In this document: positions 8,701 through 16,972 of the stretch, in pieces
Position numbering within the stretch: the first letter of the stretch is position 1
How the letters are laid out: each line of letters opens with the position of its first letter
Assembly (NCBI GenBank): GCA_019752015.1
Contig: JAIEMQ010000028.1
Location: forward strand, 113,630-177,629
DNA from: Cyanobacteriota bacterium
Lineage (GTDB): Bacteria > Acidobacteriota > Vicinamibacteria > Vicinamibacterales > UBA2999
Reading direction: 5' to 3'
DNA: 64,000 bases
Translations under genes and position numbers: made by a program
The notes under the pieces: generated by a model
Database searches by the model: none
What the model was told of the DNA's origin: nothing
The model's input: the letters and a program-made list of their open reading frames with translations, nothing else

Positions 8701-9663
8701 CGCGCGCGGATCGAGCACGGTCCGCGTGCGCGACGCGTCATTAGGATTGAGGACTTGTTCGAAATGGCCGAAGAAGAACGCCTTGTTGCGGACGATCGGT
8801 CCGCCCTGGCGCGCTCCAAACTGGTTGAGCCTGACAGCGGCGCGCGGCTGTCCGTTGCGTTCGTTGAACCAGTAGTTGGAGTTCAGCGCTTTGTCCCGGT
8901 AGTACTCGTAGGCGCTGCCGGTGAACCGGTTGGTGCCCGATCGCGTGACGAAGTTGATGGTCGCGCCGCCGTGACCGCCGCTCTCGGCGCCGCCAACCGC
9001 TGTGGTCACAGTGACCGCTTCGACGGCGTCCTGCCGCGCGCGCACCGGCGAGAAAAAGCCGTCGGTGTTCTTGTTGAACGTGTCGTTGTTGCTGACGCCG
9101 TCGAGCGTGACGTTGAGGAACGACTCCGGCAAGCCGTTGATGGTCGAGCCGCGCATGCCCCCCGGCGTGTTGACGCCCACCATGAAGGTGACTGCGTTCA
9201 GCGCATTGCGCGTCGGCGTCGGAATGACGGCGATCTGTTCGACGTTCATGGTCGTCGCGACCGCCGGCGTCGTCGTGTTGATCAATTCCGCGCCCGCGCC
9301 GCTGACGGTGATCGTTTCCTCGAGTGTGCCCACGCCCAAGGTCGGATTGATCGACGTCGGCACCCCGAGCTGCACTCGCACATCCCTGATTACCGACGTC
9401 TTGAAGCCGGTCAGGGACACCGTGAGGGTGTAGACGCCGGCGGATAACGACGGGATCGAGAATGTCCCCGTGGACGTCGTGACGGCTTCGAATTTGGTGC
9501 CGGTGGCGGCACTGGCGGCGACGACGGTCGCGCCGGGCAGCACGCCGCCGCCTTCGTCCTTCACGACGCCGGAGATCGTTGACGTTGCGCCACCTTGCGC
9601 GCGCCCATCGGACGCGAAACCAGTCAGTAACGATGCCGTGAGGAGCCAACCAGTCAGGCGCAT
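5767..9663 (-). CDS. TonB-dependent receptor with carboxypeptidase-like regulatory domain (Oar type)
   Basis: An outer-membrane receptor of about 1298 residues. The start at 9663 is set by a strong GGAGG 6 bases upstream and a signal peptide (MRLTGWLLTASLLTGFASDG). After cleavage comes a carboxypeptidase-D regulatory-like beta sandwich (STISGVVKDEGGGVLPGATV through TGFKTSVIRDVRV, about residues 30-120). The plug domain follows (GSTINGLPESFLNVTLDGVS) and then the long beta-barrel ending in RLGQLAIRFNW, whose final aromatic residue is typical of BAM substrates. Acidobacteria and Myxococcus carry many such Oar-like proteins. The ligand is unknown; glycan or peptide uptake energised by TonB is the usual guess. 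No SusD-like partner is present. It has its own promoter (9706-9734). Confidence 0.93.
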   Translation of the reverse strand: MRLTGWLLTASLLTGFASDGRAQGGATSTISGVVKDEGGGVLPGATVVAASAATGTKFEAVTTSTGTFSIPSLSAGVYTLTVSLTGFKTSVIRDVRVQLGVPTSINPTLGVGTLEETITVSGAGAELINTTTPAVATTMNVEQIAVIPTPTRNALNAVTFMVGVNTPGGMRGSTINGLPESFLNVTLDGVSNNDTFNKNTDGFFSPVRARQDAVEAVTVTTAVGGAESGGHGGATINFVTRSGTNRFTGSAYEYYRDKALNSNYWFNERNGQPRAAVRLNQFGARQGGPIVRNKAFFFGHFEQVLNPNDASRTRTVLDPRALAGTFRYNVTVGGQQTVREVNVLDLARANGQLATTDPIVMRTLQAIQRSPEITGTLTPSSDPLLQSYFFLNQGYQREKQPAVRVDVNLSDRHRLTATYNHFFEGREQDHINGADKRFPASPNYRQVRTTRPTRSVALRSTLSSNMVSELRGGITRGERLFFGRPERNAPTADTFSDTNGYALNLDQNIGLTDWHVTNTLSSRSGYQYTLDETINWQRGSHSLVFGGSAFLGRAWDDSQQLTTGIDLGLDQTNDPAAGLFTAANFAGASAAQLNDARDLYALLTGRVIAVTGLAALDPETNKYVNLGRRRRAGKLDVFSGFIQDSWRATERLTINAGVRWDVQMPFSPSNDTMTTASLADICGVSGVGDGGIYTACNFYRPGASGGKVPEFAQLTSGTRGYNVDWNNVSPNIGAAWRPGAERGWLRLLLGDPEQATLRAGYAESFERQGLGGFTGIYGLNPGSTLSLTRNVSTGLVGPGESWPVLLRETNRLYPASFPETPVYPIPIRPNRADNINAFHPGIEVASARSWSMGLQRALSSDTAMEIRYLGTRGVNQWSTLNYNERNVVENGFLDEFKLAMANLRANNAAGGTRAGSFAYFGAGTGTSPLPIYLAYLNGRRDADNPASYTGGAQTWTNSTLAGRLVFTNPNPNGVSSQTATAVNANANAAGDLDNNLTFRNNALAAGLPANFFVVNPNAGSVNVRDSGAFSSYHALQLELRRRLSHGLSLNGSYQYALEAGSEFLGFRFGRASSKTNGSIRHALKAQWDWRLPFGDEAGRGLLNGIVSGWQFNGAGRIQARTTGFGNVRLVGMTHADAQKLFKFQIRNDPQTGLPTVFAFPDDVILNTRRAFSVSTTSVNGYSDLGAPEGRYFAPANSADCIQLKAGDCATRDVTFVGPWFTRFDIGLTKRIRMGGNRSFELRADVLNVLNNVNFLVVDASRTAGSGAGIFQTDSAYRDLDNTYDPGGRLGQLAIRFNW

Positions 9664-9705
9664 CTGAACCTCCAAGTCAAGCGCGCGCGGACGCGTGTCC
9701 GCAGC

Positions 9706-9734
9706 AATGTATTCAGATGTCACCGAAATTTCAA
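9706..9734 (-). promoter_or_regulatory. Sigma-70-like promoter of the first TonB receptor
   Basis: On the minus strand TTGAAA (9734-9729) and TACATT (9711-9706) are separated by exactly 17 bases. Transcription would start near 9699, giving a leader of about 36 bases that carries the GGAGG site before the ATG at 9663. Confidence 0.6.
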
Positions 9735-9788
9735 CGGCCGGAATGGCGCAGCGCGGCCATTCGAACCTGAAAAAGGCCGTCCAATCTG

Positions 9789-11240
9789 TTACCTGCGCGT
9801 CTCGCTCGGCACCGAATACAGCGCAAACCGTGCGTTGGCGGCGACGGGAATCAGATTTGCCGGGGCAGGTTCCTCGACTCGCTGCAGCCAATAACCTGGC
9901 CGGCCGTCCACCGCGGGTGGGTTGGCTGAAATTACCGCACTGGATCCAATGAGATGCGCCAGCACAAAGCGGTCGGCATGTGTCCACCGCGATCTCGCGA
10001 CGTAGTGTCCGCGAATTGCATCGGCGTTCTCCAACAGCAACCCCTGGTCTGAGTGCGCGAGATCGCGCCGGTTGAAGCTATGCCACCAGATTCGGGCCTC
10101 CGCCACGGCGAGGGTCGACAAGAGCAGCACGGCCAGCACCACCAGCTTCCCGCCGGTAAGGCGTCGCGCGGCGCGCACGACGATCGCCGCGATCGCGAGA
10201 CTGAAAAACGGCAGCAGGGGGTTGGCGTACCAAGTGGTCTTGGTCTGCATGGCCGAAGGCACGACAAACAGCGCGGCCGCTGCAAGGACGGCGGGCGGCG
10301 GCGCCTCGCGCCACCTGATGCCGCGGATCCAGGCCTGCACACTCGTCAGATTTGGAAGAGACAAACACCACGCAAGAACAGCGAGTGCTATCCAGTCGTA
10401 CTGGTATTTCGCGAGCACCGTCAGGTAGAACCAGATCGGCCCGGTATGTCCTTCCAGGGCCCGGACCGTCGGTCCGATGAGATCCTGGGCGACCATCGCG
10501 TCGAAGAACGCCGTGCCATCAGATTTCCAGCGCAGATAGGCCCAGCCGCCGGATGGCAGGAGCAGTCCAGCCGCGGCCACGGCGCCTGGCCACGCGACGA
10601 AGCTTCTTGATCGCGACCACCGCAGACCTCCGGCCGCGATCAGGCCGGGCAACAAGACGGCCGCCCCCTTCAACAAAAAACAGGCCGCGAGGATCGGGCC
10701 CAGCCACATCGCGGTGGCGGGCGACTCGCGACTGCGCCACAGAATCACGACGATGGACAGCGTCAGCAGGGTGAAGAGCGCGTCGGGATTCGCCGTTCGC
10801 GCTGAATGCACGTAGAGCGCCGCGAAGCACGTTGCCATCACCAAACAGGCGCCGATGGCCAGCGTCGGTGAATACGCCCGCCGCGCCCACCACATCAACA
10901 GCGCGACGGTGCCGAGCCCCGCGAACGCTGATGGCAGTCGCATCGACCAGATGCCGACGCCGAACATCTTGAAACTTGCTGCGATCAGCCACGTATTCAG
11001 TGGCGGTTTCGAGTTGTAGTAGTCAGGGACGCCGCCGCGGGTCGTGACGATCCAATCCTCATTTGCGATCATCTCCGCCGCGCTGGTGGCGTAGAGCGAC
11101 TCGTCCCATTCAGTGACCGTTTCCGATCCCAGGCGCAGGAACACGTTGCAGGCGGTCAGCAACAACACGAGACACGCTAGCCGCGTGTAGTGCCGGGACG
11201 CACACGAGTCGAGCGACCATGCCGACGGAAGCTGCGGCAT
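9789..11240 (-). CDS. ArnT/PMT-like integral-membrane glycosyltransferase (GT39/GT83)
   Basis: The protein has 483 residues and about ten to twelve hydrophobic helices. After the first helix the loop carries TEWDESLYATSAAEMI, where Asp46-Glu47 is the catalytic acidic pair of ArnT/PMT-type enzymes; PDYYNSKPPLNTWL follows in the next loop. These enzymes use a polyprenyl-phosphate sugar donor and transfer it outside the inner membrane, to lipid A, protein or lipid acceptors. The last about 100 residues form a periplasmic tail. It stands between the two TonB receptors on the same strand and is separated from the upstream receptor by a strong terminator, so it is probably transcribed separately. 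The acceptor cannot be read from sequence. Confidence 0.88.
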   Translation of the reverse strand: MPQLPSAWSLDSCASRHYTRLACLVLLLTACNVFLRLGSETVTEWDESLYATSAAEMIANEDWIVTTRGGVPDYYNSKPPLNTWLIAASFKMFGVGIWSMRLPSAFAGLGTVALLMWWARRAYSPTLAIGACLVMATCFAALYVHSARTANPDALFTLLTLSIVVILWRSRESPATAMWLGPILAACFLLKGAAVLLPGLIAAGGLRWSRSRSFVAWPGAVAAAGLLLPSGGWAYLRWKSDGTAFFDAMVAQDLIGPTVRALEGHTGPIWFYLTVLAKYQYDWIALAVLAWCLSLPNLTSVQAWIRGIRWREAPPPAVLAAAALFVVPSAMQTKTTWYANPLLPFFSLAIAAIVVRAARRLTGGKLVVLAVLLLSTLAVAEARIWWHSFNRRDLAHSDQGLLLENADAIRGHYVARSRWTHADRFVLAHLIGSSAVISANPPAVDGRPGYWLQRVEEPAPANLIPVAANARFALYSVPSETRR

Positions 11241-11310
11241 GCAGGGGATCGCGAGGATACACCGGCTCTGCGACGCCTGTCATTTTTGTCAAGAAAACCG
11301 CCCGCCGCCC

Positions 11311-11347
11311 AAAAAAACGGGTGAGGCCTGTCGACCTCACCCGTTTT
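11311..11347 (-). terminator. Rho-independent terminator of the second TonB receptor
   Basis: A perfect 13-bp stem (11314-11326 with 11335-11347, AAAACGGGTGAGG and its complement) encloses an 8-base loop. On the minus strand it ends in a run of seven T. It lies 14 bases past the receptor stop codon at 11362. On the plus strand the trailing T run is only four, so termination is mainly of the minus-strand transcript. Confidence 0.9.
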
Positions 11348-11361
11348 CAACAGCTACTTGC

Positions 11362-14304
11362 TCAGAAGTTAAACCGGACGCCGAAACGGATGACGCGGGG
11401 ATTCAGGATCTGCGTCACATCCTGGAACGGAGCGGTCGCCGTGTTGGTCGTGCGGACCGCCGTCGGCACCGCCGAGTTCATCGTGTTGAAGATGTCGAGC
11501 ATCGGCGTCACCTTGCCGAACCTGCCGATGTCGACCGTCTTGTCCAACCGGAAGTCCAGGATGGCGACGTTCGGATAGCGATAGGCATCCACCGGATCAA
11601 CGCGGATCGTGCGGGCGCCTTCGACAGGCATGGTCACGCTGATCGTGCGGCCATAATTAAAGCCGCTCTGCACCTTCCACGATCCGGAGAAGCCGATGTC
11701 GAAGGGCATCACGTAGCGGCCGATGATCTTGTAGTTCCACAACGTCGATGTTTCGCGGCCGTTGTCGCCGATCATCAGATCGAATGGGCGGTAGACGACG
11801 CCGCGTCCGGCGTTCCCGTTTGCGCCCTGCGCGTGGACCATCGTCGACCAGGTGTAGCCGAACGAGCTGAGCAGCATCCATTTGCCCGAGAAGCGGCGGT
11901 TGATCGCGAACTCCATGGTGTTGAAGTCCGCGTTCGCGTTCGGGTTGTTGGTGTAGACACGCTCGGTCCCCGTGCCGGCGGCGAGGGCTTGTGTCTGGAA
12001 CGTCCGGTCGTCGGCAGTGCCCAGCGTGCGGTCGGGGCCCGGATCATTGATGGTGAATGGGACGGTGTACCCGGCGGCGCGGGCGACGTCGATCTCACCC
12101 CAGACATCGCGCATGTTCTTGTAGACCCATGACGCGCGTCCCGAGAGACCGGTGGTCAGTTCGCGCTCGAGGTTGACCGACACCTCGTTGCTCTTCGGAC
12201 GGATGATGTTCCGGTCGACGCGCACCCCGCCGCCGCCGCCGCCCGCGGACTGGAAGGCGCCGAGCTCGGCGGGGCTGCTCACCAGGCGATCGCCGTTGAG
12301 GTCGCAGCCGGTGGTCTGGCCCGGTGCGCACGAGACGAACGCGTAGCGCAACGTCGCGAGGCCGACCGGGTTCTCCAGGTCGGCGAGCGTGTCGGCGGAG
12401 TTCCAGCGCGACTGGCCGATGAAACCCTTGATGACGGTACGATTGTCGCCCGTCAGATCATAGGCGAACCCGATTTTCGGGGCCACGGTGTTGGTCGTCG
12501 CGACGGTGCTCGCCGTCACGGTGCGGGGCGCGATGAACGCGGAGTAGCGCGGATCGGTCCACCCCGCCAGCGCAGGCTGACCGTTCGGCGTCAGCTGCTG
12601 CTCCGGCCACCGATCCTTGTAGTTCTCGAACCGGAAGCCGAGGTTCATGGTGAGACGGTTGGTGACCTTCCATGTGTCGTTGAGCCAGCCCGCCGTGTAC
12701 ACGACATCGTTGATGCCGGTGACAGACGAGTTATAGAGGTCGACTGCCGACAACGCGCCGTTGTTGTCGCGATAGTCGATGTCGAACGGTTGATCGTTGA
12801 ACAGGCTGCGGCGGTCGCGCTTCCAGTCGAAGCCGGCGCGCAGGTCGTGCGATCCCTTCCAGCCGTCCTTGAAGTACGACAGCGTCGTGTAGAACTGCGG
12901 CTTGAAACGCTTCTGATCCTGGTAGCCGTTGTTGCCGCCGGTCGCGGAACGCACACCGGTCGCGGTGTCGATGCGGGGCGGCGTCCATGGGCCGTCATAC
13001 AGACCGAAGTCGCGGACCGGGCGCAGCGGGAAGAAGTTGTACCAGTTGCCGTAGAGCACGTCGAGGAACGCGCGGCTGCCGAGCACCGACGTCCACTCCA
13101 CCTTCCACGGATAGTTGCGCGAGCTCTGGTAATAGGCGGCGGAGAGCGGGATCGTCGTGTTGTTGAACGCGCGCTTGTCCTGCAGCTTTTCGCGCTTGTT
13201 CAGGAAGCCGATGATCTGGTTGTTCTTGCCGACCTGGAACGTGCCCTTGAACGTGTACTTGTTGCTGAGTTTCGAGCGCTGCGTGATCTCGCTGCCGGTG
13301 ATGTACTCGTATTTGTCGTTGAGGCGCCAGCTGGTGAAGAACCACGCCTTCTGCTTCATCAGCGGCCCGCCGAAGTCGCCGTTCAGGTCGTACTGCTTCT
13401 GGGTTGCATTGCCCTTGCAGATGGTCTCGCCGGCGCGCTGAAAGCACAAACCCGTGCGCGAGAAGTAACCGTCTTCATTGGGCGTGTTCACAGTCTTCAG
13501 GTAGTTGGGCACGTTGTCCGAGATCTGGTTCTCGCCGATGTAGTCGCTGTACCAGGTGCCAGTGAAGCGATCGCCACCGGACTTGACGCTGATGCTGAGC
13601 ACCGCGCCGCCGGCGAACGCGCCGGCGTCCGCGCCCGCGCCGCCGACCTGGAATTCCTCGAACGATCCGAAGTCGAAGTAACCGGCGTTGGCCGCGGTGC
13701 CTTCGGTCGTATCGATGCCTTCAACGCGCGTCTGGTTCTGCGTGTCGAAGCCGTACGAGCGGTAGCCCGACTGGTTGCCGGTGTTCGAACCGCCGACATC
13801 GAACGCGGTCATCTGGATGCCGGGCGCCTGCGCCATGGCGGCCCAGACGTCGCGGGCGTTGGGAATTTCCGTCAGCAGTTCCTTGGTGAAGTTGGTGCCC
13901 ATCGACGTCGTCGAGGTGTCGACGATCGGCGAGTCACCGGTGACCGTGACGGTTTCCTGCAGCGTGGCGACCTGCAACTGCATGTCGACGGTCAGGGTCT
14001 GGTTGATGATGACGCGAACGTCTGAGCGCTTGACGGTGTTGAAACCGGTCAACTCGAAATCAATCGCGTAGACGCCCGGAGGCAGCGCGAGGAAACGGTA
14101 GCCGCCGTCGGCACCGGTTACCTGCACCTGCGGTTGAATCAACGCAGGGCTCGAAGCCGTGACGGTCACGCCTGGCAACACGGCGCCGGTATTGTCAGTG
14201 ACGGTTCCATTGATACGGCCGCGGAATTCCTGTGCGAACGTGGGCGCTGCCATTGACAGCAGCGTGACGCACAGGCACAACACGGTCAGCCTGTTCAGCC
14301 TCAT
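11362..14304 (-). CDS. TonB-dependent receptor with carboxypeptidase-like regulatory domain (Oar type)
   Basis: A second, shorter Oar-like outer-membrane receptor of 980 residues. The start at 14304 has GGAGG 8 bases upstream and a signal peptide ending at TFAQ. The regulatory domain reads GRINGTVTDNTGAVLPGVTV to TGFNTVKRSDVRV. The plug includes IPNARDVWAAMAQAPGI and RVEGIDTTEGTAANAG, and the barrel ends VIRFGVRFNF with the terminal Phe expected for BAM recognition. It is only distantly similar to the receptor at 5767-9663. An unusually long leader (about 430 bases) containing a terminator hairpin precedes it, so expression may be controlled by attenuation. It ends at the strong terminator at 11311-11347. 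Confidence 0.93.
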   Translation of the reverse strand: MRLNRLTVLCLCVTLLSMAAPTFAQEFRGRINGTVTDNTGAVLPGVTVTASSPALIQPQVQVTGADGGYRFLALPPGVYAIDFELTGFNTVKRSDVRVIINQTLTVDMQLQVATLQETVTVTGDSPIVDTSTTSMGTNFTKELLTEIPNARDVWAAMAQAPGIQMTAFDVGGSNTGNQSGYRSYGFDTQNQTRVEGIDTTEGTAANAGYFDFGSFEEFQVGGAGADAGAFAGGAVLSISVKSGGDRFTGTWYSDYIGENQISDNVPNYLKTVNTPNEDGYFSRTGLCFQRAGETICKGNATQKQYDLNGDFGGPLMKQKAWFFTSWRLNDKYEYITGSEITQRSKLSNKYTFKGTFQVGKNNQIIGFLNKREKLQDKRAFNNTTIPLSAAYYQSSRNYPWKVEWTSVLGSRAFLDVLYGNWYNFFPLRPVRDFGLYDGPWTPPRIDTATGVRSATGGNNGYQDQKRFKPQFYTTLSYFKDGWKGSHDLRAGFDWKRDRRSLFNDQPFDIDYRDNNGALSAVDLYNSSVTGINDVVYTAGWLNDTWKVTNRLTMNLGFRFENYKDRWPEQQLTPNGQPALAGWTDPRYSAFIAPRTVTASTVATTNTVAPKIGFAYDLTGDNRTVIKGFIGQSRWNSADTLADLENPVGLATLRYAFVSCAPGQTTGCDLNGDRLVSSPAELGAFQSAGGGGGGVRVDRNIIRPKSNEVSVNLERELTTGLSGRASWVYKNMRDVWGEIDVARAAGYTVPFTINDPGPDRTLGTADDRTFQTQALAAGTGTERVYTNNPNANADFNTMEFAINRRFSGKWMLLSSFGYTWSTMVHAQGANGNAGRGVVYRPFDLMIGDNGRETSTLWNYKIIGRYVMPFDIGFSGSWKVQSGFNYGRTISVTMPVEGARTIRVDPVDAYRYPNVAILDFRLDKTVDIGRFGKVTPMLDIFNTMNSAVPTAVRTTNTATAPFQDVTQILNPRVIRFGVRFNF

Positions 14305-14530
14305 TATTCGTCCTCCAACCAACTCAAGAGAGTTAACGCAAACGACGGAACGTGCGCACGTCCCAACGTGGGATTTTCCGTGCAGACGGCCGGTCGGATG
14401 GTAGATCTGGAGGGGCGGGAATGCAAGCGACGTGCTGGAGGGGAGGGGCGAAAACCCTTGAAAATCCGGCCGTTTTCCAGCCATCCCAGCTTCCGGCCCC
14501 AAATGGATGGATCGCGCGGACGGAAAGCCG

Positions 14531-14560
14531 AAAAAAAACTGGGGGCGGACGCGCCCCCAG
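14531..14560 (-). terminator. Terminator hairpin inside the leader of the second TonB receptor
   Basis: A 9-bp stem (CTGGGGGCG at 14539-14547 with its complement at 14552-14560) closes a four-base loop. On the minus strand it is followed by eight T. No minus-strand protein gene ends here: the next gene upstream runs on the plus strand from 14734. The hairpin therefore lies about 230 bases ahead of the receptor start and would stop a transcript begun near 14700. That is the layout of an attenuator or of a short leader RNA. Confidence 0.75.
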
Positions 14561-14574
14561 ACGACCGGTAATTA

Positions 14575-14700
14575 GCGGCCCGGAAGGCGACCCAGATGGC
14601 AGGTCTCCTGGCAGGTCTCCCTCCGGATAGCTGCGTTGTATCGTACGGGTTTGGCGCTGTAAATACCGTCGCCGCCCTACCTCCGCAGTAGGTGCCGCGT
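14575..14700 (-). promoter_or_regulatory. Candidate structured leader (attenuator/riboswitch-like) of TonB receptor
   Basis: Between the kinase gene at 14734 and the terminator at 14531 there is about 130 bases of non-coding sequence. On the minus strand it carries an exact tandem 12-mer (GGAGACCTGCCA twice, 14620-14597) plus several short complementary segments. CCAGGAGACCTGCC resembles the conserved 3' part of cobalamin riboswitches, and such switches often control TonB receptors. The B12 box (GCCACTG) is not seen, however, so a named riboswitch is not claimed. The rest of the leader, 14305-14530, shows nothing else I can assign. Confidence 0.4.
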
Positions 14701-14721
14701 GATTCCCGGTCTTCAACGCCG

Positions 14722-14727
14722 TATAGT
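14722..14727 (+). promoter_or_regulatory. -10 box very close to kinase start (leaderless candidate)
   Basis: TATAGT lies 6 bases before the ATG at 14734, and there is no Shine-Dalgarno sequence. Transcription from this box would begin at or next to the start codon. No convincing -35 box is present. Confidence 0.4.
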
Positions 14728-14733
14728 CAACGG

Positions 14734-16101
14734 ATGAAACGCGCTGAACTGGAGCGCATCTCCGTCCGCGTCGCGCTGGCCGTCGGGTTTGTCGGCACGC
14801 TCGGCCTCTGGCTCTACACGAACGAGGCGTTCACGCGGCGGATCGAGGCGGCGCAGATCGACGCCGCGCAGGTCGCAACGCGCTACATCGCGGCGCAGGA
14901 TGCGATGGCGACGGTGCGCGCGCAGGTGTTGTCGAGCTCGGTGCGCGTCCGCGACGCGCTGCTCGATCCGACGCCGTCGGCGTTGCAGCAGTGCCGCGAG
15001 CAGCTCGCGGTGTCGACGCACATCATCAACGGCGCGCTCGCCGACTACGAACCGGTGTTTCGTGCAACCGTGGACGCCACGTCGGAGTCCATGTCGCGGC
15101 TGACATCCGCGGTCGCGCAATTTCACGATCGCGCGGCGGAGGCGCTGAACGGCGCCGCCGGGCGAACGCCGGCGCAAGTGCGCGACGCCCTGAACAGCCT
15201 GATGCCGCACCGCGATGCGGCGCTGTCGATGTCGGAAGAGATCCAGGCGATCAACCGCCGCGGCTTCGTCCGCCGGCAGGAAGAGCTCGCGGCCCTGCAT
15301 CGCGGCGCCGAGGCCGAGAGCCGCGATCGTGTCCGGCTCGCGCTGGTGATCGGCCTCGGCACGCTGCTGCTGACGAGCGCCTATGCCGGCCGGCTGGAAG
15401 CGCGGTTGCGCGCGCAGTTGGAGCGCGACGCGCGCATCTCGGCGGAACTGCAGCAGACCGCGGCCAAGGTGCTGAACGCACAGGAAGAGGAGCGGCGCAC
15501 CATCGCGCGCGAGCTGCACGACGAAGTCGGCCAGGCGCTCACCGCCATTCGCGTCGAGCTCGACATCGCCGAGCGGACAATCGCAACTGCCGGCAACACC
15601 GCCGCGGCACTGGCCGAGGCGCAGACCATCACCGACGGCGCGCTGCAAACGGTCCGCAGCCTGACCCAGCTGCTGCACCCCGCTGCGCTCGACGACCTCG
15701 GCCTGCCGGCGGTGATCGATGCGAGCCTGCGCGGGTTGAAGCGGCGCTGCAACATCCGCGGGACACTGGAACAGATCGATTTGCCGCCGCGGCTGCCGCG
15801 CGAGATCGAGCTGGCCGCCTACCGCATCGTGCAGGAGGGCATCACCAACGTCGCCAAGCACGCGCGCGCCACGCGCTGCGACATTCGACTCACGCAATTT
15901 CCGGGTCGCCTGCTGGTCGAGGTCGAAGACGACGGCATCGGCTTCGTTGAAGACACCGATCGTCCGATTGTGTCGCGCGGACTTGGGCTGGTCAGCATCC
16001 GCGAGCGCGCCGCGCGGCTCGGCGGCACCTTCGATATCCTCAGCCGGCCCGGTGCGGGCACGCGGCTGATTGTCACGCTGCCGGAGAACAGTCTTGCCTA
16101 A
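14734..16101 (+). CDS. Membrane-bound sensor histidine kinase (HisKA_3/HATPase_c)
   Basis: A kinase of 455 residues. The first membrane helix (VALAVGFVGTLGLWLY) follows the start. A periplasmic helical sensor of about 175 residues comes next, resembling four-helix-bundle chemoreceptor sensors, then a second helix (LALVIGLGTLLLTSAY). The phospho-acceptor His is near residue 262 in IARELHDEVGQALT. The ATPase domain has AYRIVQEGITNVAKHA, DDGIGF and RGLGLVSIRERA. It overlaps the following response regulator by 8 bases, so the two form a two-component operon. The signal is unknown. The start was chosen as the first ATG next to the membrane helix, with a -10 box just before it. Confidence 0.92.
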   Translation: MKRAELERISVRVALAVGFVGTLGLWLYTNEAFTRRIEAAQIDAAQVATRYIAAQDAMATVRAQVLSSSVRVRDALLDPTPSALQQCREQLAVSTHIINGALADYEPVFRATVDATSESMSRLTSAVAQFHDRAAEALNGAAGRTPAQVRDALNSLMPHRDAALSMSEEIQAINRRGFVRRQEELAALHRGAEAESRDRVRLALVIGLGTLLLTSAYAGRLEARLRAQLERDARISAELQQTAAKVLNAQEEERRTIARELHDEVGQALTAIRVELDIAERTIATAGNTAAALAEAQTITDGALQTVRSLTQLLHPAALDDLGLPAVIDASLRGLKRRCNIRGTLEQIDLPPRLPREIELAAYRIVQEGITNVAKHARATRCDIRLTQFPGRLLVEVEDDGIGFVEDTDRPIVSRGLGLVSIRERAARLGGTFDILSRPGAGTRLIVTLPENSLA

Positions 16102-16744
16102 ATTACGTCTGCTGCTGGGAGATGACCACACGCTGGTGCGGCACGGGCTGAGGAAGATCCTGGAAGAGCAGCGCGAGTGGGAAGTGGTGTCGGAGGTCGG
16201 CGACGGCCGCGAGGCGGTGCGCGAAGCGGTGGCGCACAAACCGGATGTGGCGATCATCGACGTCGCCATGCCGCTGCTGAACGGCATTGATGCGACGCAG
16301 CAGATCGTGCGCCGCGTGCCAGACACGCGGGTGTTGATGCTCAGCATGCACGCCGACGAAGCGTACGTGATGCGCGCGCTGCAGGCGGGCGCGACCGGCT
16401 ACATGGTGAAGGATGCCGCGGGCAAGGAGCTGCTCACCGCGGTCGAGGCCGTGGCGGCCGGCCGGCGCTATTTCAGTCCGGCGCTCGAGCGCCTCGTGCA
16501 GGATGATCAGGGCGGCCGCAACTCCGTGGCCGGCTTCGCGGATCGATACGAGACGCTCTCCACGAGAGAACGGGAAATCTTTCAGTTGATCGCGGAGGCG
16601 CGGAGCAACAAGGAAGTGGCGGCGCTGCTCGACATCAGCCCGGCCACGGTCGAAACGCATCGCGCGCGCATTCTGCAGAAGCTCGACGTCCACAACATCG
16701 CCGAAGTGGTGCTCTACGCCGTGCGGCGCGGAATTATTTCGTGA
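16094..16744 (+). CDS. NarL-family response regulator, partner of the kinase before it
   Basis: This regulator has 216 residues. I place the start at TTG 16094, inside the end of the kinase gene with GGAG 8 bases upstream; an upstream ATG at 16070 would add eight residues unlike the family. The receiver has the acidic pair in LLLGDDH, the phospho-acceptor Asp near residue 56 in AIIDVAMPLLNG, and the conserved Lys in GYMVKDA. The C-terminal LuxR HTH contains TREREIFQLIAEARSNKEV and ATVETHRARI. It is a DNA-binding transcription factor activated by phosphorylation. Its targets may include the divergently read TonB receptor, which is inference from position only. Confidence 0.92.
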   Translation: MPKLRLLLGDDHTLVRHGLRKILEEQREWEVVSEVGDGREAVREAVAHKPDVAIIDVAMPLLNGIDATQQIVRRVPDTRVLMLSMHADEAYVMRALQAGATGYMVKDAAGKELLTAVEAVAAGRRYFSPALERLVQDDQGGRNSVAGFADRYETLSTREREIFQLIAEARSNKEVAALLDISPATVETHRARILQKLDVHNIAEVVLYAVRRGIIS

Positions 16745-16934
16745 AGGACCGCGCGATCATCTCCGACCAGCGGTGCAGGCAGTGCTGGCAGCGGATCAAC
16801 ACCCGCAACCGGCTCGGCCCGTCATCGGCGAAGCGATACGGGCGGCCCATGTTCTGCCGGCACCGCGGGCACGTGTAAATGATTTGCTCGGGCTGAAGTT
16901 CCGACATGCGCAGCAACGTTTGTAACTGAGCCAC
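16734..16934 (-). CDS. Small zinc-ribbon protein convergent with the response regulator
   Basis: A 66-residue protein; an internal Met start at 16907 would give 57. CPRC near residues 22-25 and RCQHC near 48-52 form a zinc ribbon, followed by LHRWSE. The second half matches the protein at 706-924 (RCxxCxHxW). Its 3' end overlaps the response regulator's end by 11 bases on the opposite strand. Two copies of the same small family, each touching a kinase/regulator gene, argue that both are real and may act with such systems. The function is unknown. Confidence 0.65.
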   Translation of the reverse strand: MAQLQTLLRMSELQPEQIIYTCPRCRQNMGRPYRFADDGPSRLRVLIRCQHCLHRWSEMIARSFTK

Positions 16935-16972
16935 CGCGCGCGGGCAATACAGCCTCTCCTGTATTTTGGAAC

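Noticed and set aside
14575..14700. Calling the TonB leader a cobalamin riboswitch outright
   Set aside because: Only about 14 bases resemble the 3' conserved segment; the B12 box and the usual core upstream are not visible.
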